Assembly (NCBI RefSeq): GCF_028368855.1
Contig: NZ_JAQNCY010000001.1
Span: 124,001 to 188,000, forward strand
Origin: Leisingera sp. SS27
Lineage (GTDB): Bacteria > Pseudomonadota > Alphaproteobacteria > Rhodobacterales > Rhodobacteraceae
DNA: 64,000 nucleotides
Direction: 5' to 3'
In this document: piece after piece, positions 16,383 to 25,834 of the stretch
Position numbering within the stretch: the stretch's first letter is position 1
How the letters are laid out: the number at the start of each line of letters is the position of its first letter
The notes under the pieces: model-generated
Database searches by the model: none
What the model was told of the DNA's origin: nothing
The model's input: the letters and a program-made list of their open reading frames with translations, nothing else
Program-made: the position numbers and the translations under genes

Positions 16383-17756
16383 TTACCGGTATGTCACTTG
16401 CTTCACGGCTTCGACCACCTCATCCGTGGTGATCAGCGCGTGGCGTTCCAGGTTGGCGGCATAGGGCATGGGCACGTCCTTGCCGGTGCAGGTCACAACC
16501 GGCGCGTCCAGATAGTCGAACGCCTGCTGCATCACCTCAGACGCGATGTAGCTGCCGACGGAGCCCTGCGGCCAGCCTTCCTCGACCGTGACCAGGCGGT
16601 TGGTCTTCTTGACCGACTCGATCACCGTGGGCAGGTCCATCGGGCGCAGGGTGCGCAGGTCGATGACCTCAGCTGAGATGCCGTCCTGGGCCAGCTTGTC
16701 AGCCGCTTCCAGCGCGTACTGCATGCCGATGCCGAAAGAGACGATGGTGACGTCGGAGCCTTCGCGCCAGATGCGGGCCTTGCCGAAGGGGATGGTGAAA
16801 TCGTCCAGCTTCGGCACGTCGAAGGCACGGCCGTAGAGGATTTCGTTCTCGAGGAAGATCACCGGGTTGTTGTCGCGGATCGCGGTCTTCATCAGGCCCT
16901 TGGCGTCGGCGGCGGAGTAGGGCATCACCACCTTGAGGCCCGGGATCTGCATGTACCAGGCGGCGTAGTCCTGGCTGTGCTGGGCGCCGACGCGGGCGGC
17001 AGCGCCATTGGGGCCGCGGAACACCATCGGGGCCCCCATCTGGCCGCCGGACATATAGAGCGTCTTGGCTGCCGAGTTGATAATGTGGTCAATCGCCTGC
17101 ATGGCGAAGTTGAAGGTCATGAACTCGACAATCGGGCGCAGGCCGCCGAAGGCTGCGCCGGTGGCGATGCCGGCAAAGCCGTGTTCGGTGATCGGGGTGT
17201 CGATCACCCGCTTGGCGCCGAATTCGTCCAAGAGGCCCTGGGACACCTTGTAGGCGCCCTGGTACTCTGCGACTTCCTCGCCCATCAGGAACACGTCCTC
17301 GTCGCGGCGCATTTCCTCGGCCATGGCGTCGCGCAGCGCTTCGCGCACGGTGGTCTGCACCATTTCGGTGCCTTCCGGGTAGTCCGGTTCCAGCACGCGG
17401 CTTTCGACCGGTGCGGGCGCGGCAGCGGCAGCAGCGGGGGCTGCGGGCGCCTCAGCTGCGGGTGCCGGAGCTTCAGCAGCCGGGGCAGGGGCGGCGGAGG
17501 CGTCGTAGCTTTCGCCGTCTTCCAGCAGCACCGCGATGGGGGTGTTCACTTTCACGCCCTCGGTGCCTTCGCCGATCAGGATCTTGCCGACGGTGCCTTC
17601 GTCGACGGCTTCGAACTCCATCGTCGCCTTGTCGGTTTCAATCTCGGCGAGGATGTCGCCGGAGCTTACGGTATCGCCTTCCTTGACCAGCCATTTGGCC
17701 AGGGTGCCTTCCTCCATGGTCGGCGACAGGGCGGGCATCAGAATTTCAGTTGCCAT
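16383..17756 (-). CDS. pdhB: Pyruvate dehydrogenase E1 beta with N-terminal lipoyl domain
   Basis: 457 residues. The last 320 or so form the E1 beta (transketolase-like) subunit that with E1 alpha decarboxylates pyruvate using thiamine diphosphate. The first 80 residues are an additional lipoyl domain (K43 in ETDKATMEF) and residues 80-120 an Ala/Pro linker, the arrangement known from alphaproteobacterial PDH. The E1 beta part starts about residue 130 with [14 protein letters not shown] and contains [15 protein letters not shown]. It lies 16 bases after pdhA, in the same operon. Confidence 0.97.
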   Translation of the reverse strand: MATEILMPALSPTMEEGTLAKWLVKEGDTVSSGDILAEIETDKATMEFEAVDEGTVGKILIGEGTEGVKVNTPIAVLLEDGESYDASAAPAPAAEAPAPAAEAPAAPAAAAAAPAPVESRVLEPDYPEGTEMVQTTVREALRDAMAEEMRRDEDVFLMGEEVAEYQGAYKVSQGLLDEFGAKRVIDTPITEHGFAGIATGAAFGGLRPIVEFMTFNFAMQAIDHIINSAAKTLYMSGGQMGAPMVFRGPNGAAARVGAQHSQDYAAWYMQIPGLKVVMPYSAADAKGLMKTAIRDNNPVIFLENEILYGRAFDVPKLDDFTIPFGKARIWREGSDVTIVSFGIGMQYALEAADKLAQDGISAEVIDLRTLRPMDLPTVIESVKKTNRLVTVEEGWPQGSVGSYIASEVMQQAFDYLDAPVVTCTGKDVPMPYAANLERHALITTDEVVEAVKQVTYR

Positions 17757-17772
17757 GTCTTGTTCTTCCCTC

Positions 17773-18762
17773 TCAGGCGTAGATGTCGGTCCAGAGTTCG
17801 TCCAGGGCCGGCTCGGGGCTTTCCTTGGCGAATTCTGCGGATTTGTTGACGATCTCCTTGATCTCTTTGTCGATCGCCTTGAGATCCTCTTCGGTCGCGT
17901 GCTTGCCGGTCAGCAGCATCTCGCGGACCTGCTCGATCGGGTCGCGCTCCTCGCGCATTTTCTGGACCTCTTCGCGGGTGCGGTACTTGGCCGGGTCCGA
18001 CATCGAGTGGCCGCGGTAGCGGTAGGTCTTCACTTCAAGGATGTAGGGGCCATCGCCGCTGCGGCAGTGGGCCACGGCGCGCTCGCCGGCTTCCTTGACG
18101 GACAGCACGTTCATGCCGTCCACCGCTTCGCCCGGGATGCCGAACGCCTTGCCGCGTTCCCAGATCTCGGCGCTGGAGGTGGAGCGCTGCTGCGAGGTGC
18201 CCATGGCGTACTGGTTGTTTTCGATCACGAAGACCACCGGCAGTTTCCACAGGGCAGCCATGTTGAAGGTCTCGTAGACCTGGCCCTGGTTGGCGGCGCC
18301 GTCACCGAAATAGGCGAAGGTCACGCGGCCGTTGCCCTTGTATTTGTCGGCAAAGGCAAGGCCCGCGCCGATCGGCACCTGGGCGCCGACGATGCCGTGG
18401 CCGCCATAGAAATGCTTCTCCTTGGAGAACATGTGCATGGAGCCGCCCTTGCCCTTGGAGTAGCCGCCTTCGCGGCCCGTGAGCTCGGCCATGACGCCGT
18501 CGGGGTCCATGCCGCAGGCCAGCATGTGGCCGTGGTCGCGGTAGGAGGTGACGCGCTTGTCGCCTTCCTCTGCTGCGGCCTCAAGCCCCACAACAACCGC
18601 TTCCTGGCCGATGTAGAGGTGGCAGAAGCCGCCGATCAGGCCCATGCCGTAGAGCTGGCCGGACTTCTCCTCGAATCGGCGGATCAGCAGCATCTCGCGG
18701 TAGTGTTTGGTCAGTTCTTCGGCAGAAACGTTTGGTTTCTTTGCGCTTTTTCTAGCGGCCAT
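17773..18762 (-). CDS. pdhA: Pyruvate dehydrogenase E1 alpha
   Basis: 329 residues from the ATG at 18762, which has GGGGGAG 9 bases upstream; a longer frame to 18813 is open but would cover the operator. The thiamine diphosphate motif is [20 protein letters not shown], and [13 protein letters not shown] is the usual phosphorylation-loop region. First gene of pdhABC. In most Rhodobacterales I know, pdhA follows the ftsB-like gene directly on the same strand; here an SDR gene on the other strand lies between them. Confidence 0.96.
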   Translation of the reverse strand: MAARKSAKKPNVSAEELTKHYREMLLIRRFEEKSGQLYGMGLIGGFCHLYIGQEAVVVGLEAAAEEGDKRVTSYRDHGHMLACGMDPDGVMAELTGREGGYSKGKGGSMHMFSKEKHFYGGHGIVGAQVPIGAGLAFADKYKGNGRVTFAYFGDGAANQGQVYETFNMAALWKLPVVFVIENNQYAMGTSQQRSTSSAEIWERGKAFGIPGEAVDGMNVLSVKEAGERAVAHCRSGDGPYILEVKTYRYRGHSMSDPAKYRTREEVQKMREERDPIEQVREMLLTGKHATEEDLKAIDKEIKEIVNKSAEFAKESPEPALDELWTDIYA

Positions 18763-18791
18763 GGTGGTCAGCTCCCCCTGAAGGCTAGATA

Positions 18792-18805
18792 GTTTAGTGT
18801 TAAAC
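18792..18805. promoter_or_regulatory. Palindrome GTTTA-N4-TAAAC upstream of pdhA
   Basis: GTTTA (18792-18796), GTGT, TAAAC (18801-18805), within TAGTTTA...TAAACAAA, 29 bases before the pdhA start codon. The same core occurs within a perfect 13-bp inverted repeat upstream of lpdA (40326-40355). Candidate operator common to E1/E2 and E3 genes. Confidence 0.6.
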
Positions 18806-18953
18806 AAATCCATAGCGGGTTTTGGCCCGGCTGGATAGTGCTATTCTGCCGCGGGGTGAAGCCGGGGTAAAGATCCGCCGACGGGCACGCAGAAATGCAA
18901 CAATTGGCGGCTGGCGCAGCGGCCGGGCGGTCCGGCCTGGAGCACCCCGCCGG

Positions 18954-19004
18954 CCCGGATCTTGCGGTTACGGCCCAGGCTGCGCGGCAAGCGCAAGATC
19001 CGGG
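18954..19004. repeat. Perfect 13-bp inverted repeat between pdhA and SDR gene
   Basis: CCCGGATCTTGCG (18954-18966) pairs exactly with 18992-19004 around a 25-base loop. It lies 60 bases before the SDR start. The rest of the 301-bp gap 18763-19063 shows the pdhA operator and nothing else I can name. Confidence 0.65.
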
Positions 19005-19063
19005 TCGCACCGCCTGGTCTTTCCTCCTTTCTTGACTGGCATGCAAAACGAAAGGGCATGACC

Positions 19064-19819
19064 ATGGAACTGAAAGACAAGACAATCATCATTACCGGAG
19101 CCAGCAGCGGTATCGGCGCCGCTGCAGCGCTGCTGTTTGCGGCTGAAGGAGCGAATGTGGTGCTGGGTGCACGCAGAGAGGCACGGCTGCAATCCATAGC
19201 CGGGCAGATTGAACAAAGCGGCGGGCGCGCGGCCTTTCTGGCCGGGGATGTCTGCGACGGATCTTTTGCCAAGGCGCTGGTTGATTTGGCGGAGGAACAG
19301 TTCGGCGGGCTTGATGGCGCGTTCAACAATGCGGGCATGATGGGGGATGTGGGACCTGTTGCTGAGATGGAACCCGGCAACTGGGACACCGTCCTTGAAA
19401 CCAACCTCACCAGCGCATTCCTCTCTGCAAGGTCCCAGATCCCTGCGCTGCAAAGACGGGGCGGAGGTGCCATTGTCTTTACCGGGACCTTTGTCGGCGT
19501 CAGCAATGGCGGCATGCCGGGCATGGCGGCCTATGCCGCGTCGAAAGCCGGGCTGCTGGGGCTGATGCAATCGCTGGCCTCAGAGCATGCGGCGGAGGGC
19601 ATCCGGGTGAATACGATCCTGCCGGGCGGCACAAAAACGGATATGGCTGGCGACGATCCGGCAGTGCATGAGTTCATCGCGGGCCTGCATCCGCTCAAGC
19701 GGATGGCGGAGCCGAGGGAGATTGCCCAGTCTGCCATGTTCCTGCTGTCGGACAGGGCAAGCTTTATGACCGGTGCGCCGGTGTCCGTGGATGGCGGTAT
19801 TTCGGCCCGGTTGCTGTAA
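19064..19819 (+). CDS. SDR-family oxidoreductase
   Basis: 251 residues, classical short-chain dehydrogenase/reductase. TGASSGIG is the cofactor loop (about residues 11-18), NNAG follows at about 88, and the catalytic YAASK at about 157-161; the C-terminal VDGGISARLL is typical of the glucose/ribitol dehydrogenase-like branch. GARREARL after the second strand suggests NADP(H). Substrate unknown. AAAGGG at 19051-19056 favours the ATG at 19064 over the one at 19058. It stands alone, on the opposite strand to its pdhA and ftsB neighbours, which normally adjoin; it is probably an insertion into that conserved pair. Confidence 0.9.
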   Translation: MELKDKTIIITGASSGIGAAAALLFAAEGANVVLGARREARLQSIAGQIEQSGGRAAFLAGDVCDGSFAKALVDLAEEQFGGLDGAFNNAGMMGDVGPVAEMEPGNWDTVLETNLTSAFLSARSQIPALQRRGGGAIVFTGTFVGVSNGGMPGMAAYAASKAGLLGLMQSLASEHAAEGIRVNTILPGGTKTDMAGDDPAVHEFIAGLHPLKRMAEPREIAQSAMFLLSDRASFMTGAPVSVDGGISARLL

Positions 19820-19870
19820 GCGTCCTGCTGCCGGCTGCTGTGCGGCCGGCGGCAAAAGTTGCAGGACAGA

Positions 19871-20170
19871 TCAGCGGATCACGATCTCGTCCGCGCGGAC
19901 GAGACCGAGAACCGTGCGTGCCTGTTCGTCGAGGAGGTCGAGGTCGAGGTAGTCGTCGGACAGGCGGCGGGTCAGATTCTCCATCTCGCCGATACGGGAT
20001 TGGAGACGGCCGAGATCCTGCTGAAGTTCTTCTGCTTCGGCCTGAATCTCAACCCGTCTGAACAGCCCGAAGTCGCCCTGAACCGCCGCAAAGGTAAAAT
20101 AGGCGCTGAGCGCGAATGCGATGGCGAAAAAGGCAATGGCGCCGAGAGACGGCCGTGTGCTTCGGGTCAC
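19871..20170 (-). CDS. ftsB: FtsB/DivIC-like septum formation initiator
   Basis: 99 residues. FtsB links the divisome proteins FtsL and FtsQ in the periplasm and helps activate septal cell-wall synthesis. Seen here: a short cytoplasmic start, one membrane segment about residues 10-30 (LGAIAFFAIAFALSAYFTFA), then a heptad-rich coiled coil (about 40-70) and the typical end with LDEQARTVLGLVRADEIVI. It reads toward pdhA, from which it is separated by the SDR gene. Confidence 0.88.
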   Translation of the reverse strand: MTRSTRPSLGAIAFFAIAFALSAYFTFAAVQGDFGLFRRVEIQAEAEELQQDLGRLQSRIGEMENLTRRLSDDYLDLDLLDEQARTVLGLVRADEIVIR

Positions 20171-20307
20171 TTTGGAGGTGCCTGTATGTTACTGCTTATG
20201 TTGTATTTTGCGCCGTTTGCCGGCGTCTGGAACAACTATGCCACAGGCGAATCGTCTTGGGAATCCCAAATCTGTCCACAGGGGCGTTTTTTACTTTGAA
20301 AAGACGG

Positions 20308-20331
20308 TGCCCCGGCACGGAAGCCGGGGCA
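20308..20331 (-). terminator. Probable terminator of pgk
   Basis: TGCCCCGGC pairs with GCCGGGGCA around a 6-base loop just past the pgk stop on the minus strand; the following T stretch is short (CTTTTC). Confidence 0.65.
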
Positions 20332-20358
20332 TGACACATTTTCGGACAGGGTTTGCCC

Positions 20359-21549
20359 TTACTGGTCCAGCGCGGCGACGCCGGGCAGAACTTTGCCTTC
20401 CATCCATTCCAGGAAGGCACCGCCGGCGGTGGAGATGTAGGTGAAGTCGCCGGCTGCGCCGGAGGCGTTCAGGGCTGCCACGGTGTCACCGCCGCCGGCA
20501 ACCGAAATCAGCTGGCCGGAGCGGGTCATCGCGGCGGCTTTCAGCGCTGCGGCGTTGGTGGCGGAATCAAACGGCTCCAGCTCAAACGCGCCGAGGGGGC
20601 CGTTCCAGATCAGCGTCTTGCTGTTTGCAAAGACTTCGATGATGCGGGCGACGCTCTCGGGGCCGGCGTCCAGGATCATGCCGTCCTCGGGGCACTGGTC
20701 CGCGGGCAGCACCTCATGTGGCGCGTTGGATTCGAACTTCTTGGCGACCACGATGTCGGACGGCAGGATGATCTCGCAGCCCGCGGCCTCGGCCTTTGCC
20801 AAAATCTCAGCTGCCGTGTCCTTCATAATTCGTTCAGCCAGGGAGATGCCGACGGGCAGGCCCTTGGCGACCAGGAAGGTGTTGGCCATGCCGCCGCCGA
20901 TCACCAGGTGGTCGACCTTCTCGATCAGGTTGCCCAGCAGTTCCAGTTTGGTGGAGACCTTGGCGCCACCGACCACGGCAGTGACCGGGCGCTTGGGCTG
21001 GCCCAGGGCGCTTTCCAGCGCTTCCAGCTCTGCCTGCATCAGGCGGCCGGCACAGGCGGGCAGCAGGCGGGCAATCGCCTCGGTCGAGGAATGCGCGCGG
21101 TGGGCGGCAGAGAAAGCGTCGTTGCAGTAGACCTCGCCCAGGCGGGCCATGCCGGCGGCCAGGTCGGGATCGTTTTTGGTCTCAGCCGCGTGGAAGCGGG
21201 TGTTTTCCAAGAGGAGGACTTCGCCGGGCTGCAGGGCGTCCGCAGCGGCTTCGGCCCCGGCGCCGACGCAATCAGCTGCGAACAGGACCTTGGTTTCAAA
21301 GGCACGCTCCAGCGTCGGCACCAGCTGGTTCAGAGACAGGTTCTCGCGGCGCTCGCCGCCGGGGCGGCCGAAGTGGGCCAGCAGGATCGGCTTGCCGCCG
21401 GCGGCCAGAATGTCGCGCACGGTGGGGGCGATGCGGCGGATACGGGTGGAGTCGGTCACCACGCCGTCGACGATCGGCACGTTGATGTCCACGCGCACCA
21501 GCACGCGCTTACCGTTCAGATCCATGTCGTCGAGTGTTTTCCAGCCCAT
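20359..21549 (-). CDS. pgk: Phosphoglycerate kinase
   Basis: 396 residues, full length. It interconverts 1,3-bisphosphoglycerate and 3-phosphoglycerate with ATP/ADP. Motifs: [14 protein letters not shown] at the start, [24 protein letters not shown] in the middle, and the nucleotide-binding GNGPLGAFE-like [14 protein letters not shown] plus the C-terminal [12 protein letters not shown] and [14 protein letters not shown]. Glycolysis partner gap is 40 kb away at 61111. Divergent from the cyclophilin pair. Confidence 0.97.
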   Translation of the reverse strand: MGWKTLDDMDLNGKRVLVRVDINVPIVDGVVTDSTRIRRIAPTVRDILAAGGKPILLAHFGRPGGERRENLSLNQLVPTLERAFETKVLFAADCVGAGAEAAADALQPGEVLLLENTRFHAAETKNDPDLAAGMARLGEVYCNDAFSAAHRAHSSTEAIARLLPACAGRLMQAELEALESALGQPKRPVTAVVGGAKVSTKLELLGNLIEKVDHLVIGGGMANTFLVAKGLPVGISLAERIMKDTAAEILAKAEAAGCEIILPSDIVVAKKFESNAPHEVLPADQCPEDGMILDAGPESVARIIEVFANSKTLIWNGPLGAFELEPFDSATNAAALKAAAMTRSGQLISVAGGGDTVAALNASGAAGDFTYISTAGGAFLEWMEGKVLPGVAALDQ

Positions 21550-21688
21550 CTGCCGAGCTCCCTATGGTGAAAGTGCAGGTAAATCCGCGGGCTGTTTCGG
21601 GGGTTTTTGCGCATCAGTCAATGCTCCCTTGGCATTTCCGGGCGCTGCCCTTAACTATCGTTGCAAATTTCGACGACAGGAGGGCCTC

Positions 21689-22195
21689 ATGGCCGAGATT
21701 AAAGATCCCGAAAACACCGTCATCATTGAGCTGAAAGACGGCAACGTTGTGATTGAGCTGCTGCCCGACGTGGCGCCGAAGCATGCTGAGCGCATGAAGG
21801 AACTGGCCCGTGCAGGTGAGTATGACAACGTCTGCTTCCACCGGGTGATCGACGGTTTCATGGCGCAGACCGGCGACGTTGCCAATGGCGACATGGAAGA
21901 CGGGTTCAACATCCGCATGGCGGGCACCGGCGGCTCCAATCTGCCGAACCTGCCGGCCGAGTTCTCCAAGCTGCCGCATGACCGCGGCACCCTGGGTGCT
22001 GCGCGTTCCGCCAACCCGGACAGCGCCAACTCGCAGTTCTTCATCAACTTCAAGGACAACCACTTCCTGAACGGCCAGTACACCGTTTACGGCCGTGTCA
22101 TCGAAGGCATGGAGCATGTGGACGCGATCACCAAGGGCGAGCCGCCTGCGAACCCGGACCGGATGATCTCCGTCAAGGTCGCTGCGGATGCTTAA
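21689..22195 (+). CDS. ppiB: Cytoplasmic cyclophilin (peptidyl-prolyl isomerase)
   Basis: 168 residues from the ATG at 21689, which has ACAGGAGGG 6 bases upstream. Cyclophilin-type isomerase that speeds proline cis-trans steps in folding. Family motifs: FHRVIDGFMAQTGDV, GTLGAARSANPDSANSQFFI and HFLNGQYTVYGRVIEGM. No signal peptide, so cytoplasmic. It overlaps the next gene by 8 bases; the two cyclophilins are a tandem duplication specialised for two compartments. Confidence 0.95.
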   Translation: MAEIKDPENTVIIELKDGNVVIELLPDVAPKHAERMKELARAGEYDNVCFHRVIDGFMAQTGDVANGDMEDGFNIRMAGTGGSNLPNLPAEFSKLPHDRGTLGAARSANPDSANSQFFINFKDNHFLNGQYTVYGRVIEGMEHVDAITKGEPPANPDRMISVKVAADA

Positions 22196-22736
22196 ACGCC
22201 TGACAGCCCTGGCCCTGCTGGCGGCAGGACCTGCCTTTGCCTCCGGTCTGGAAATCCAGGTCGAGGGCGAAGCCAACGGCACCATCAAGATCGACCTCTT
22301 TGAGGAGGTGGCGCCCAAGCATGTGGAGCAGATCACCGCGCTGGCGGCGGAAGGCCAATACGATGGCGTGGTGTTCCACCGTGTGATCGAGGGCTTCATG
22401 GCGCAGACCGGCGACGTGGAATTCGGCCGGACCGGCGGAGACATGAGCTATGCCGGACGCGGCGGCTCTGATCGTCCGGACCTGCCGGCCGAGTTCTCGG
22501 ATCTGGCGTTTGACCGCGGCGTGGTCGGCATGGCCCGCTCGCAAAGCCCCAACAGCGCCAACTCGCAGTTCTTCATCATGTTCGATGCGGGCCATTTCCT
22601 GAACGGCCAGTACACGGTTGTCGGCAAGGTCACCGAAGGCATGGATGTGGTAGATGCGATCAAGCGCGGCGCCGGCAACAACGGTTCGGTGATCGGCCAG
22701 CCCGACGCGATGACCAAGGTGACCGTGACCGAATAA
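22188..22736 (+). CDS. Periplasmic cyclophilin
   Basis: 182 residues. Same fold and motifs as its upstream neighbour (FHRVIEGFMAQTGDV, SPNSANSQFFI, HFLNGQYTVVGKVTEGM), but it begins with a signal peptide (MLKRLTALALLAAGPAFA) and so acts in the periplasm like PpiA. The start codon lies within the end of ppiB (8-base overlap), so the pair is translationally coupled. Confidence 0.94.
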   Translation: MLKRLTALALLAAGPAFASGLEIQVEGEANGTIKIDLFEEVAPKHVEQITALAAEGQYDGVVFHRVIEGFMAQTGDVEFGRTGGDMSYAGRGGSDRPDLPAEFSDLAFDRGVVGMARSQSPNSANSQFFIMFDAGHFLNGQYTVVGKVTEGMDVVDAIKRGAGNNGSVIGQPDAMTKVTVTE

Positions 22737-22763
22737 TCCGGTCCTGTTTCAATAAACCAATCG

Positions 22764-22797
22764 GCCCGCACCCGTCGTTCCGGGGGCGGGCTTTTTT
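22764..22797 (+). terminator. Terminator of the cyclophilin operon
   Basis: GCCCGCaCCCG pairs with CGGGgGCGGGC (one A-G mismatch) around TCGTTC, followed by six T. Confidence 0.9.
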
Positions 22798-22888
22798 GTG
22801 CCCAGCGCTGACAGGCAGTCACAAGCCCGTGCTTGCCCCTGTTCCCGGGCTTTTTACCGCCCTCTAATGAGGCGGGGAGGCGCTGGCC

Positions 22889-23851
22889 ATGTTCAGAGGT
22901 TTATTGTTGTGTATGGCGCTGCTGCTGTCGTCGGCTGCTGCCGCCGATCCGCAGGTCTGGCAGCGGGAGTGGCCGCAGACCGATTTCAGCCGCACCAGCG
23001 TGCCGGAGTGGCGCCAGATCCGCTCTGGCGGGGTGGGCAAGGACGCGATCCCGGCGCTGGATGGGCCGCAGTTCGTGGCAGCAGCCAAGGCGCGGCGGCT
23101 GAAGCCGCGCGAGCCGGTGATCACGCTGGAGATGGAGGGCGCAGCGCCGCGGGCCTATCCGCTGCGTTACCTGACCTGGCATGAGATCGTGAACGATGTG
23201 GTGGCAGGGGTTCCGGTGGCGGTGACCTATTGCCCGCTGTGCAATTCTGCGGTGACGTTTGAGAGGCGCACCGCTGCCGGCACGTTGAGTTTCGGCGTCA
23301 GCGGCAAGCTGCGGTTTTCCGACATGGTGATGTATGACCGCGAGAGCCAGAGCTGGTGGCAGCAGGCCACCGGCACCGGCATCGTGGGCCGGATGACCGG
23401 CACCCGGCTGAAGACGCTGCCCAGCTGGGTTGAGAGCTGGCAGGAGTTCACCGAACGCAATCCTGACGGGCTGGTGATGGCGGAGCCGGGGTGGAACCGC
23501 GATTACGGGCGCAACCCCTACCGCGGCTACGACACGGCGAAATGGCCGTTCCTCTATGACGGCAGCCCGCCGCCGCACGGTTTGGCACCAATGGCGCGGG
23601 TGGTGCGGGTTGGCAGCCGGGCCTGGCCGTTGGAGCGGCTGGCGCAGGAGGGAGAGATCCGCGAGGCCGGGCTGGTGCTGAGCTGGCGGGCAGGGCAGGC
23701 CTCTGCACTGGACACCGGGCGGCTGGCGCAGGGGCGCGATATTGGATCTGTCCGGGTGCGCGATGCCCAGGGGCGGAACATGGCCCACGACGTGATGTTT
23801 GCCTTTGCCTTCCACGCTTTCTGGCCGGACGGGCGCTGGATGCTGAAATAG
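22889..23851 (+). CDS. Exported DUF3179 protein
   Basis: 320 residues, DUF3179 family, function unknown. It starts with a signal peptide (MFRGLLLCMALLLSSAAAA). The family core contains ITLEMEGAAPRAYPLRYLTWHEIVND followed by AVTYCPLCNSAVTFERR, with a conserved Cys-Pro-Leu-Cys pair that looks suited to metal or redox chemistry. The neighbouring cyclophilin is also periplasmic but a terminator lies between them, so it is a separate unit. Confidence 0.88.
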   Translation: MFRGLLLCMALLLSSAAAADPQVWQREWPQTDFSRTSVPEWRQIRSGGVGKDAIPALDGPQFVAAAKARRLKPREPVITLEMEGAAPRAYPLRYLTWHEIVNDVVAGVPVAVTYCPLCNSAVTFERRTAAGTLSFGVSGKLRFSDMVMYDRESQSWWQQATGTGIVGRMTGTRLKTLPSWVESWQEFTERNPDGLVMAEPGWNRDYGRNPYRGYDTAKWPFLYDGSPPPHGLAPMARVVRVGSRAWPLERLAQEGEIREAGLVLSWRAGQASALDTGRLAQGRDIGSVRVRDAQGRNMAHDVMFAFAFHAFWPDGRWMLK

Positions 23852-23853
23852 CG

Positions 23854-23881
23854 AAAGGCGCGCCGGGCAGGGCGCGCCTTT
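23854..23881. terminator. Convergent terminator, DUF3179 and RTX genes
   Basis: AAAGGCGCGC pairs perfectly with GCGCGCCTTT around an 8-base loop; it can serve both converging genes. Confidence 0.85.
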
Positions 23882-23905
23882 GCAAGTCTTCAGCGGAAAA
23901 TTCCG

Positions 23906-25630
23906 TCAGAACAAAAAGTTGTCCGCGTCCTGCAACTGGGCCAGGGTGATGTCCTCCACCAGGATGCTGGTGGTCCCGAAATCAATCCGCACGTCATCGC
24001 CCACTGTGGTGAAGGTCAGATCGTCCAGCGATCCTGCCCCGCCGGTGATCTGTATGGTGTCAAAATCTGCGGTGAAATCTGTGACGGTGTCATTGCCGTC
24101 CGCCTCTGCAAAGACAAACACGTCGCGGTGCGCGCCGCCGGTCAGCCTGTCGTCGCCTGCGCCGCCTGTCAGCGTGTCGGCTCCGGAGCCGCCGGCAAGT
24201 GTGTCCGCACCTTCGCCGCCGGTCATGCTGTCGTTGTGGTTGCCGCCGCCCAGCAGGTCGTTGCCGGTGCCACCGTCCATGATGTCATTGCCGGAGCCGC
24301 CCCAGAGGGTGTCATTGCCGCTGCTGCCCCGCATCGTGTCGATACCGTCGCTGCCGACCAGATAGTCGTTGTTCTGGCCGCCATCCATCGAGTCGTCGCC
24401 AATGCCGCCCCACATGCGGTCGTTGTGCCCGCCGCCCATGAGGGTGTCGTTGCCGGCACCGCCCAGGAGGCGGTCGGCACCGAAGTAGCCGGCCAGGAAG
24501 TCGTCGCCGGTGGCGCCGTCCATGCTGTCGCGGCCCCAGCCGCCCCACAGCCGGTCGTTGTCGCCGCCGCCGTTCAGGGTGTCGTCGCCTGCGCCGCCGA
24601 TCAGGGTGTCATTCCCGTCGTCGCCGTGCAGGACGTCGTTTTCATCACCACCATCCAGGCGGTCTCTGCCTATGCCGCCCCAGAGTGAATCGTCCGAGCT
24701 GCCTCCTTCGAGTATGTCATCACCGTTTCCACCGAACAGGCTATCGCTGCCATTATCGCCTTTCAGGGTGTCCTCGCCGTCACCTCCGCGCAGAACGTCA
24801 GAACCTTCTCCGCCCCAGAGTTGGTCACTACCAAGATCGCCCCAAAGTGTGTCATTGTCCCAGCCGCCGAGAAGCAAATCAGAACCAGCTTTTCCGGAAA
24901 TAAAATCATTGCCTTGGCCGCCTTCGACAAATTCAAAGGATGCGCTGCCGGTAATTGTGTCGTTGCCACCGCGACCGTGGATCATTGCCTCACTTAAAAA
25001 TTCGCCACTCGCCCTGCTGACTATTACCTCTGACGCATCGCTACCATCCTGTATTTCCTTGCGAACATCACCATACTCTATGGTTTCAATTCCGGACAGG
25101 TAGTCTTCGACGATTCCATCTGGGGAAAAAATGTTCACACCGCTTGCGTAACTGAAACCAAAGCCGAAACCGGCCCTCTGTTGATCGAGAACATAGGTGT
25201 CGTGCCCACTGCCGCCGATGATGGTATCATTCCCGGTGCCGGATTGGATGGTGTCGTCGCCGCCGTAGGTTTCGATAATCTCGCCGCCGTTCCAGGCTGA
25301 GGTATAGGTGTCATTCCCGGACAACTGCTGCTGCAGCAGGGTGTCCAGGTCCTGCGTGGCCAGTTCCTCGTAGGTAAGGTCCAGGCCCGTCACAGACAGA
25401 ACGGTTGTGCCGTCATAGCGCAGCGTGAAGGCGGATATGGTGCTGCCTGCCGTGACCTCTCCCTGGGAAGTGTAATTGAAGGACCCCTGAAAGGTGATGT
25501 TGAAGCCGTTGAAACCCACCACCAGCCGGGAGGCCGTGGCGTCAATCACGTCCACATCCGCGGGATCGAATGCGGAGAGATCATAATCGGGTACGGAATT
25601 GGAGGCGTCCGTTACAACGACGTTTACCAT
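23906..25630 (-). CDS. RTX calcium-binding secreted protein
   Basis: 574 residues. Residues 1-105 form a beta-rich head without repeats. From about 145 to 500 there are many GGxGxDxLx nonapeptides (for example GGNGDDILEGG, GGAGNDTLMGG) that bind calcium and fold into a beta-roll outside the cell. The C-terminus has the GDDVRIDFGTTSILVEDITL block and ends in DNFLF, the uncleaved type I secretion signal. No catalytic domain is visible. No secretion genes are adjacent. The part encoded around 24880-25200 is AT-richer and less regular in its repeats than the rest. Possible roles are surface layer, adhesion or biofilm matrix. Confidence 0.9.
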   Translation of the reverse strand: MVNVVVTDASNSVPDYDLSAFDPADVDVIDATASRLVVGFNGFNITFQGSFNYTSQGEVTAGSTISAFTLRYDGTTVLSVTGLDLTYEELATQDLDTLLQQQLSGNDTYTSAWNGGEIIETYGGDDTIQSGTGNDTIIGGSGHDTYVLDQQRAGFGFGFSYASGVNIFSPDGIVEDYLSGIETIEYGDVRKEIQDGSDASEVIVSRASGEFLSEAMIHGRGGNDTITGSASFEFVEGGQGNDFISGKAGSDLLLGGWDNDTLWGDLGSDQLWGGEGSDVLRGGDGEDTLKGDNGSDSLFGGNGDDILEGGSSDDSLWGGIGRDRLDGGDENDVLHGDDGNDTLIGGAGDDTLNGGGDNDRLWGGWGRDSMDGATGDDFLAGYFGADRLLGGAGNDTLMGGGHNDRMWGGIGDDSMDGGQNNDYLVGSDGIDTMRGSSGNDTLWGGSGNDIMDGGTGNDLLGGGNHNDSMTGGEGADTLAGGSGADTLTGGAGDDRLTGGAHRDVFVFAEADGNDTVTDFTADFDTIQITGGAGSLDDLTFTTVGDDVRIDFGTTSILVEDITLAQLQDADNFLF

Positions 25631-25677
25631 AATGCGTCCTGTCTAGCGGCTTTAATCATGCAAGAGTTGTTTCCAGC

Positions 25678-25692
25678 AGGGGTAAATCCCCT
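25678..25692. promoter_or_regulatory. Palindrome upstream of the RTX gene
   Basis: AGGGG-TAAAT-CCCCT, a perfect 5-bp inverted repeat with a 5-bp spacer, 48-62 bases before the RTX start. Candidate regulator site. Confidence 0.4.
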
Positions 25693-25750
25693 AGGAAAAA
25701 TGGTAAAGCCGGAACTGGGTGACGTGGCGTTCCCAGGTGCCGAAGCGCAA

Positions 25751-25782
25751 CAAAAAACGCCGCAGGAATGCTCCTGCGGCGT
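25751..25782 (-). terminator. Terminator of the M23/bactofilin operon
   Basis: On the minus strand ACGCCGCAGGA pairs perfectly with TCCTGCGGCGT around a 4-base loop, followed by six T. Confidence 0.93.
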
Positions 25783-25834
25783 CTGTGCGGTCCCTGTCAG
25801 ACCCGGCGGTGCTGAGAACCTGCCGTGCGGCGGC

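Noticed and set aside
14974-16464. Long plus-strand open frame over pdhC and the pdhB end
   Set aside because: Antisense of the E2 lipoyl, linker and catalytic sequence; low-complexity Gly/Asp/Val/His product.
24200-25000. Repeated DNA units that could suggest a CRISPR array or satellite
   Set aside because: The units are in frame and encode GGxGxD calcium-binding nonapeptides of an RTX protein; there are no constant repeats with unique spacers.
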